Shown here piece by piece: positions 58,556-64,000 of a stretch of DNA of 64,000 nucleotides. How positions within the stretch are numbered: the first letter of the stretch is position 1; every line of letters starts with the position of its first letter. The DNA comes from DATKJS01 sp964551995 (GTDB lineage: Bacteria; Acidobacteriota; Aminicenantia; Aminicenantales; Saccharicenantaceae), in contig CAZKFD010000013.1 of assembly GCA_964551995.1 (NCBI GenBank), forward strand, positions 124,001-188,000, given 5' to 3'. The position numbers and the translations under genes were made by a program. The notes under the pieces were generated by a model. It was not told the origin of the DNA. It saw nothing but the letters and a program-made list of their open reading frames with translations, and did no database searches.

Positions 58556-59343
58556 TCCTGGCGTTTGATGTTGGAAACACGACCGTGGCCGTGGGGCTGT
58601 TCCGGGGCGCGAAGCTTGTCAAGAGTTGGAAGATCAGCACGGACCGGGACAAGACGGGCGACGAATACGGCATCGTACTGCTCAGCCTTTTCCAGGTCGC
58701 CGGCCTTCACCCCCGGGGCTTCGAGGCCGCGGTCATCTCGAGCGTCGTGCCGCCTCTGACGCCGGTCTTCGAGGACATGTGCAGGGATTTCTTCGGTCTC
58801 GACGCCATCGTCGTCGGCCCGGGCCTCCGGACCGGAATGCCCATCCTGTACGAAAACCCCTTAGAAGTCGGGGCCGACAGGATCGTCGCGGCCGTGGCCG
58901 CCTTCGAAAAATACGGCGGCCCCCTGATCGTTGTCGATTTCGGGACGGCCACGACGTTCGACGCGATCTCGGCCAAGGGAGAGTATCTGGGCGGGGCCAT
59001 CGCCCCGGGCATCCAGATCTCCGCCGAGGCGCTCTATCTAAAAACCGCTCGGCTGCCGAGGATCGAGATCCGGAAGCCCAAGCGCGCGATCGGCCGGACG
59101 ACCGTAGCCAGCATGCAATCCGGGCTCTACTTCGGCTATGTCGGGCTCGTCAGCCACACGATCTCCGAGATCCGCCGGGAGCTCGGTCAGGAGGCCAAAG
59201 TCGTCGCCACGGGAGGCTTCGGCAGCCAGATGACTTCCGAAATCCCGGCCATCAGCGCGTACGAGCCGGACCTCGTCCTAGAGGGGCTGAGGATAATCTA
59301 TGAGAGGAACCGGGATAAGCCAGGCGGAGCTGCTGCGGGATGA
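58552..59343 (+). CDS. coaX: Type III pantothenate kinase
   Basis: First step of coenzyme A synthesis. 263 residues from ATG 58552, which has AAGGAG upstream. The ASKHA-fold motifs are present: LAFDVGNTTVAVGLF, NPLEVGADRIV, VVDFGTATTFDAIS, and GGAIAPGIQIS. Its birA neighbour is common in bacteria. Overlaps of 4 bp at both ends tie it to birA and the next gene. Confidence 0.96.
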   Translation: MILAFDVGNTTVAVGLFRGAKLVKSWKISTDRDKTGDEYGIVLLSLFQVAGLHPRGFEAAVISSVVPPLTPVFEDMCRDFFGLDAIVVGPGLRTGMPILYENPLEVGADRIVAAVAAFEKYGGPLIVVDFGTATTFDAISAKGEYLGGAIAPGIQISAEALYLKTARLPRIEIRKPKRAIGRTTVASMQSGLYFGYVGLVSHTISEIRRELGQEAKVVATGGFGSQMTSEIPAISAYEPDLVLEGLRIIYERNRDKPGGAAAG

Positions 59344-59972
59344 AGAGCGACGGGCAGAGCGCGTATTACCAAGCCATCGCCGGGAAGTTTCTGAAGCTCC
59401 GGGGGGCTCCGTTCTTCCTCTCGCCCCGCGACCTGGAGATCATCGCCGGATGGGAGGACAAACGGATCCCTTTGGACATCGTCCTCGAGGGCATCGGGCG
59501 AGCGTTCGATGGCCTCCGGAACAAGTCCCGCGGCACCCGGGGTCTCCCCCTCTCCTTCTGCGAGGGCCAGGTGGACAAGGCCATGGCCCAGCACCGGGAC
59601 CGGGGCGCCGGCCGGAGGAAACCGGCCTCCCCCCGCGCGGCCAAACAGGAAAAAGCCCGCAGGGAGGCCGCCGCCTGTCTCGGAGGCTTGCCGCCCGAGG
59701 ACCGGGGGCTCCGGTCTCTCTTCGAAGCGGCGTCGGACATCCTGAGCCGTCCGTCTCCCGACGAGGACGCCTTGGAGAGAATCGACGCCGATGTCGACGA
59801 TATCCTGTGGAGCCGGGCCACGGCCTCCGGGCGCGAGGAGGCCCGGGCCCGGCTGTGGCGGGAATTCCGCAATAACCCCCCCGAAGAGATCTCCGCCGCC
59901 GCGCGGACGGCCCTCCTCAGGTCCGCGAGGAAGCGGCAGAAGATCCCGTACGTTTCCCTCTATTATTATTAA
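59340..59972 (+). CDS. Unknown helical protein between coaX and rnr
   Basis: 210 residues, soluble and mostly helical. The N-terminal module (about 1-65) reads YYQAIAGKFLKLRGAPFFLS, then PRDLEIIAGWEDKRIPLDIV, LEGIGRAFD. It looks like a compact helical domain for nucleic acid or protein contact. A basic linker (DRGAGRRKPASPRAAKQEKA) and a second helical part follow, ending PYVSLYYY. I recognise no family. It overlaps coaX by 4 bp, and rnr starts on the base after its stop, so translation of all three is probably linked. Confidence 0.7.
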   Translation: MKSDGQSAYYQAIAGKFLKLRGAPFFLSPRDLEIIAGWEDKRIPLDIVLEGIGRAFDGLRNKSRGTRGLPLSFCEGQVDKAMAQHRDRGAGRRKPASPRAAKQEKARREAAACLGGLPPEDRGLRSLFEAASDILSRPSPDEDALERIDADVDDILWSRATASGREEARARLWREFRNNPPEEISAAARTALLRSARKRQKIPYVSLYYY

Positions 59973-62051
59973 ATGAACAAGCCGAGCCTTCGCTCCAAGA
60001 TCCTCTGGCTTCTCCGGAAGCACCGGGAGGGGCTGGATCTCGGCGGGATCCAGGCCGCGCTCGGCGTCAAACACCGTGACCGCAGCCGTCTCCTCGAGGA
60101 GATCAAATTCCTGGAGGCCGAGAAGCTCGTGCGGGGCCTGAAAGGCCGCTTCCGCCTGCCACAGGCCTCGGGGCTCGTTCGCGGACGGTTCGTGAGCTCG
60201 CGGAGAGGCTTCGGCTTCGTTTCTCCGGACTCGGGCGGCGAGGATGTCTTCGTCCCGGCCCGGTTCGCGCCCGGCGTCCTCCAAGGCGACGAGGTCGAAG
60301 TCCTGACGATGGAGAATGGCCGGTTCGGAAAGCCCGAGGGGAGAATCGTTCGCGTCCTGAAAAAGGAGCGCCGGACAATCCTGGGGATCTATAAGGAGCG
60401 GAGCGGCTCCCCGTTTATCCAAGCCTTCGACTCGCCGTCGCCGGAGGACATCCCGCTGCGCTCCCGGGGGCGGCCCGCGCCGGAGCCGGGCATGATCGTC
60501 GAAGCCGACCGACTGTCGATGGCCGTATCCCGCCTCTACGGCCGGCCGCAGGATCCCGGAGTAGACACCCGAGTCATCATCCGGAGATTCGGGCTCGAAC
60601 CCCGATTCGCAGACGACGCGCTCGCGGAGACCGCCAGTATCCCAGACACTCCGGGCCCGGAGGACCTGGTCGGCCGGAGAGATTTTCGGGATTGGCCGAC
60701 GGTGACGATCGACGGGGAAAAGGCCCAGGACTTCGACGACGCCGTGAGCGTCGCGAGACGGGACGGAGGCGGCTTCCTCCTCGGGGTCCACATCGCCGAT
60801 GTCTCCCACTATGTCCGACCGGGAACGGCCGTCGATCGCGAGGCGGCCGGCCGCGGTACGAGCGTCTATTTCCCCGACCTGACCCTGCCGATGCTTCCGG
60901 AAAAGCTCTCCAACGACCTCTGCAGCCTTCGTCCGGCCGTACCCCGGCTCACGGTCTCCGTCCTGATGGAGATCGACCCGAAAGGCGGCATGGGCCGGAC
61001 GGAGTTCCTTCCGTCCGTCATTCGGACGGCGGCCCGCATGACCTACACGTCGGTTTTCGGGATCCTCGAAGGTGACGCGAAGCAGCGGGCGGCGTACTCC
61101 CGGCTCGTGCCGGACTTTCTGTTGATGCGGGACCTCGCCCGGGTCCTGCGCGAGAAGCGCCTGGCCGAAGGGAGCCTCGACTTCGACCTCGTCGAGCCCG
61201 AGCTCGTCTACGAAGGCGGGAAGCTCCGCGAGGTCGCCGCGGCCGAGAGGAACGAAGCCCACCGGCTCATCGAAGAATTCATGGTTGCGGCTAATGTCGC
61301 CGTGGCCTCGCTGTTCACGGAGAAGCGCGTCCCTGCCGTCTACCGCGTCCACCCCGCGCCCGCCGCAGCCGATCTGGAGAAGCTGCGGGAGCTTCTCGGC
61401 CATTTCGGGTTCGCCCTTCCGCAGGCCGACGAGATCCGGTCGCGGGACCTCCAGGACGTCCTAGAGAAGGCCAAGGGGCGGCTTGAGGAAAAGTTCGTCA
61501 GCGTCCGCGTCCTGAGGGCCATGAAGCTGGCTGTCTATTCGAACGAAAACGTCGGACACTATGGGCTGGCGAAGAAGAACTACACCCATTTCACCTCCCC
61601 CATCCGTCGCTATCCCGACCTGGTCGTCCATCGGATCCTGAAGTCCCTCCTTGCGAAGCGGAAGCCGGAGTCTAAAGATCTGGCGGCCGTCGCCCTCCAT
61701 GCCTCCGAACGCGAACGGAATGCCGACGATGCCGAACGGGCCCTCCTCGAGTGGCGGATTCTCCGCTTTCTCAAAGAGCGGCTGGGCGAGGAGTTCACGG
61801 GGACCGTCGTGGATGTGACCAGGGCCGGCCTTGTGGTCGAGCTCGATGACTATTTCGTCGAGGGGCTCCTTCCGTTTCCCGCCCTGAGGGGCGACCAGGA
61901 CGTGCGGCCGGCGGGCCGCCGTCGGCGCGGATCAAAGCGCCGGAAATCGTTCGATCCGGGCGACAGGATCCGCGTCATTCTGGCTGCCTGCGATCCCGTC
62001 TTCCAGAGGATGACGTTCGTCCCCGCGGCGGACGAGGAGACCAGGGCATGA
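59973..62051 (+). CDS. rnr: Ribonuclease R
   Basis: 3'-5' exoribonuclease that degrades structured RNA. 692 residues: an N-terminal winged helix (about 5-60), cold-shock domains (about 65-215, GRFVSSRRGFGFVSPDSGGEDVFVP), the RNB catalytic domain (about 235-565) with IDGEKAQDFDDAVSV carrying the metal-binding Asp cluster, then YTHFTSPIRRYPDLVVHR, and an S1 domain ending in a basic stretch (GRRRRGSKRRK) and FVPAADEETRA. Somewhat shorter than E. coli RNase R. Confidence 0.96.
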   Translation: MNKPSLRSKILWLLRKHREGLDLGGIQAALGVKHRDRSRLLEEIKFLEAEKLVRGLKGRFRLPQASGLVRGRFVSSRRGFGFVSPDSGGEDVFVPARFAPGVLQGDEVEVLTMENGRFGKPEGRIVRVLKKERRTILGIYKERSGSPFIQAFDSPSPEDIPLRSRGRPAPEPGMIVEADRLSMAVSRLYGRPQDPGVDTRVIIRRFGLEPRFADDALAETASIPDTPGPEDLVGRRDFRDWPTVTIDGEKAQDFDDAVSVARRDGGGFLLGVHIADVSHYVRPGTAVDREAAGRGTSVYFPDLTLPMLPEKLSNDLCSLRPAVPRLTVSVLMEIDPKGGMGRTEFLPSVIRTAARMTYTSVFGILEGDAKQRAAYSRLVPDFLLMRDLARVLREKRLAEGSLDFDLVEPELVYEGGKLREVAAAERNEAHRLIEEFMVAANVAVASLFTEKRVPAVYRVHPAPAAADLEKLRELLGHFGFALPQADEIRSRDLQDVLEKAKGRLEEKFVSVRVLRAMKLAVYSNENVGHYGLAKKNYTHFTSPIRRYPDLVVHRILKSLLAKRKPESKDLAAVALHASERERNADDAERALLEWRILRFLKERLGEEFTGTVVDVTRAGLVVELDDYFVEGLLPFPALRGDQDVRPAGRRRRGSKRRKSFDPGDRIRVILAACDPVFQRMTFVPAADEETRA

Positions 62052-63130
62052 CGGAAGCTGCGCCGTTCGACGCTTGGCTCGACGTCCCGGTGGCAGGGAA
62101 AGGGACGGAGGCTGCGGCGTTCGTCGTCATCCGCGGCCGGAGGCTGGCTGCCGCATTCGCCGACTATGGGCTTCCGGGGAGAAGGGGCACACCGTTCGTC
62201 CGTGTCACCCCCGTTGCTTCCGTCGAGGCGAAATGGGGGGACCCTTTCGAGGTCCTGTCGGCGGGGGGCCGCCGGCTGGGCCGGGGGACCGTCCTCCTTC
62301 CCCGCCTTCCTCGTGCCGTGGAGCTCAAGATGACCAAGAGGCGGGCGCTGCTCGAAGGCCTGTCCCGCGGCGAGAGGGAAATGCTCCTCGCGTTCGCCGA
62401 GATGAAGGGCATCCAGGGGCTCCGGGAGGAGGAGCTGACATTTCTCTGCCGCCTCGACCGGCCCCGGCTCGAGGCCCTGGCCAGCACCCTCGAGGGGGAG
62501 GGCCGGCTGAGGATTCTCTCGTTCTCCCCCCTGGTGGTCGTCTCACAGGAGAGCCTGGATTTTCTCCGGCGGAGGCTCTCGGCATATCTCGCCCAGTTCC
62601 ACAAGAAGCACCCGGGGCGCAAGGGCGTCGGGATCGATAATATCGAGAAGAGGTTCGGCCTGGCCAGGAACATCATTCTCCTCGCGCTCCGGAGCCTGGT
62701 CCGGGACGGCCTGGCGACCTTTGAGGACGGCGTGGCGGCACTGGCCGGGTTCCACCTGTCCCTCTCGGGCGAAGACGAAAGGCTCCTGGGCGAGCTCGAG
62801 TCCATGATCCTCAAGGGCGAGTTCGCGGCTATGTCCCTGGATGACCTGCGGACAAGCCTTCGCCTGACGCGGGGGAAGCTGCAGGCGTTGCTCTCGGTCC
62901 TGGCGGAGAGGGAAAAGATCGTCAAGGGGAAGGACGGCTTTTTCCTGCACTCCCGGTGGTTGGACGAGCTCATTCAGAGGATCCGCGGGTCGGGGCGGAA
63001 GGAGCTGACTGTGGCCGACTTCAAGGCGATCACCGGGCTGACCCGGAAGTATGCGATCCCGCTCCTTGAGCTTCTGGACGAGATGGGAGTCACGCGCCGC
63101 AAGGGCGCCGTCCGCGACGTCCTGCGCTAG
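62048..63130 (+). CDS. SelB C-terminal-like protein lacking the GTPase domain
   Basis: 360 residues. The C-terminal 75 residues (DGFFLHSRWLDELIQRIR, KELTVADFKAITGLTRKYAI, PLLELLDEMGVTRRKG) match the last winged-helix domain of SelB, the selenocysteine elongation factor, which binds the SECIS hairpin. Earlier winged-helix-like repeats occupy about 110-280, and the N-terminal 100 residues are strand-rich, like SelB's beta-barrel end (LSAGGRRLGRGTVLLPRLPR). No GTP-binding motifs are present. Either the GTPase is encoded elsewhere or this is a different RNA-binding factor. It overlaps rnr by 4 bp. Confidence 0.7.
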   Translation: MTEAAPFDAWLDVPVAGKGTEAAAFVVIRGRRLAAAFADYGLPGRRGTPFVRVTPVASVEAKWGDPFEVLSAGGRRLGRGTVLLPRLPRAVELKMTKRRALLEGLSRGEREMLLAFAEMKGIQGLREEELTFLCRLDRPRLEALASTLEGEGRLRILSFSPLVVVSQESLDFLRRRLSAYLAQFHKKHPGRKGVGIDNIEKRFGLARNIILLALRSLVRDGLATFEDGVAALAGFHLSLSGEDERLLGELESMILKGEFAAMSLDDLRTSLRLTRGKLQALLSVLAEREKIVKGKDGFFLHSRWLDELIQRIRGSGRKELTVADFKAITGLTRKYAIPLLELLDEMGVTRRKGAVRDVLR

Positions 63131-63146
63131 AGCCGCTGCGCGCGGG

Positions 63147-64000
63147 TCACTTCTTTTCGACCCGCGCCTCGTCGTCCGGTTTTTTGTCGTCCTTTTTCTT
63201 GAGGGCCGTTTTGAGCAGGTCGGCGAAGATGCCGAACTTCGGCTCCTCCTTGGGCGCAGGTTTGAATTCCTCTTTCTTCTCCCGGGCGCGCGTTTCCGGG
63301 CCTTCCTCTTCCTTCTCCTTGATGGCGGACAGCGCCTCGAGCACGGACTCTTCCTCTTCGATCTTCTCCTCGATGACGCGCCGCTCGCTCTTTTTCGGCC
63401 TCTGGAGCTTTTCCCCTTCGGCCTTTGGCTTCTTTTTCTTAAACGGTTTCTCTTTCTTGGCGGCGGGCGGCGCGGCCTCGGGCTTGGCCCGTTCGGCAGC
63501 CGGCGGGGCGGTGGGCGGCGCGGCCCCGGGTTCCTCGAGGCCGAAGGCCTGGCCCTCCTCTTCGATCAGGCCCTCTCCGGCTGCGGCGGCCTCGCCGAGG
63601 AAGGACGGCGCTTCGGCGGGGAATTCTGCCGGTGCTTCTTCCGCCGGAAGCGAGGGTTCCTGATAGATGAACAACCCCTTTTTTTTCTCGGACTTGGTGA
63701 ACTCGGGCGAGTTGAGGAGGGTGAACTCCACGTCCTCCTGGGTCGTCTGCCGCAGAATGTCGACGAGATGATAGGCCCTCAGGAAGTGTAGGGAGTGGGA
63801 GGCGGCGCCCGGAGCGAAGTTCTTGAAGATGAGGACGAGGAGATCCTTGAGGTCGAGCGCGGCGGCCTCGGCATGGAGTCCCAGGAGCTTGGTCATCGTT
63901 TCGCGCTCGATATAGATGATTTTGTTGGGCTCGGCGAAGGAGAAACTCTCCTCACCCGCGTCGCGGAACTCATCCTTTTCGAAATCGTATCCCGGGCGCG
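63147..64000 (-). CDS. Unknown Lys/Glu/Ala-rich protein, N-terminus outside the window
   Basis: The minus-strand frame is open to the right edge, reading RPGYDFEKDEFRDAGEESFS and FAEPNKIIYIERETM before an internal Met at 63896, so the start probably lies outside. A helical region (DLKDLLVLIFKNFAPGAASH, then LHFLRAYHLVDILRQ) is followed by about 170 residues of low-complexity Ala/Pro/Glu/Lys sequence with KEKPFKKKKPKAEGEK and coiled-coil-like EEKIEEEESVLEALSAIKEK, ending in a basic tail. No family is recognised. Convergent with the SelB-like gene, 16 bp apart. Confidence 0.6.
   Translation of the reverse strand, partial: RPGYDFEKDEFRDAGEESFSFAEPNKIIYIERETMTKLLGLHAEAAALDLKDLLVLIFKNFAPGAASHSLHFLRAYHLVDILRQTTQEDVEFTLLNSPEFTKSEKKKGLFIYQEPSLPAEEAPAEFPAEAPSFLGEAAAAGEGLIEEEGQAFGLEEPGAAPPTAPPAAERAKPEAAPPAAKKEKPFKKKKPKAEGEKLQRPKKSERRVIEEKIEEEESVLEALSAIKEKEEEGPETRAREKKEEFKPAPKEEPKFGIFADLLKTALKKKDDKKPDDEARVEKK

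Noticed and set aside
59298..61403. A 701-codon minus-strand open frame opposite rnr
   Set aside because: Antisense shadow of RNase R with Arg/Gly/Pro-rich random composition.
1..64000. CRISPR arrays, insertion sequences, prophage or integron elements
   Set aside because: No direct-repeat arrays, transposase, integrase or phage genes were seen anywhere in the window.

Overview
The window is a dense, GC-rich bacterial chromosome segment made almost entirely of core genes. There are no insertion sequences, phage genes or CRISPR arrays. The cell is diderm: it encodes a LolB-like lipoprotein, a Mla-type lipid transporter and an AMIN-domain amidase. An energy-converting [NiFe] hydrogenase, electron-transfer flavoprotein and a membrane polyferredoxin point to an anaerobic, fermentative life. 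Gene content, GC-rich third codon positions and several small lineage-type proteins would fit an Acidobacteriota/Aminicenantes-like organism. That placement is inference and was not tested by any search.

Left part, 0-15 kb: after the first codons of an ECF sigma factor and two small exported proteins, a long minus-strand block reads leftward from about 14.9 kb to 1.4 kb. It contains small membrane proteins, a LolB-like lipoprotein, ispE, tRNA-Gln, prs, rplY, pth, rpsF, rpsR, rplI, dnaB, mlaE, mlaF, mlaD, radA, a PIN-TRAM protein, ispD and ispF. Many neighbours overlap by 4 bp, and the ispE stop codon lies inside tRNA-Gln. This block serves ribosome and PRPP supply, isoprenoid synthesis, envelope lipid traffic and replication.

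15-23 kb: plus-strand genes for an exported MEMO-AMMECR1 fusion, an FmdB-type zinc ribbon, GmhB and a bifunctional RelA/SpoT, then rpmB on the minus strand, then dnaA and dnaN. A consensus-like dnaA promoter, a palindromic pair of DnaA boxes at the dnaA start, and a DnaA box plus AT-rich stretch between dnaA and dnaN mark a likely oriC.

23-33 kb: one minus-strand operon from a near-consensus promoter at 33.0 kb encodes a group 4 [NiFe] hydrogenase with a complex I-like membrane arm. It has three antiporter-like subunits plus NuoJ-, NuoK-, NuoA- and NuoH-like proteins, the small and large catalytic subunits, a NuoC-like subunit and a ferredoxin subunit. It ends with a HycI-type maturation peptidase. 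All four Ni-binding cysteines are present, so it is a hydrogenase and not NADH dehydrogenase.

33-47 kb: a GNAT-like protein, polA, then yceD-rpmF-plsX-fabG-acpP-fabF (fatty acid and phospholipid synthesis) and etfB-etfA. Convergent to these are a polyferredoxin with a Tat-type DUF362 protein, and an AmiC-type amidase.

47-64 kb: apgM diverges from guaA, whose promoter predicts a leaderless mRNA. Then come dnaE, a frameshifted gene of unknown function, a degenerate receiver-domain protein, valS, birA, coaX, an unknown helical protein, rnr and a SelB C-terminal-like protein lacking a GTPase domain. A Lys/Glu/Ala-rich protein runs off the right edge. Five replication proteins (DnaA, DnaN, DnaB, DnaE, PolA) lie within about 46 kb.
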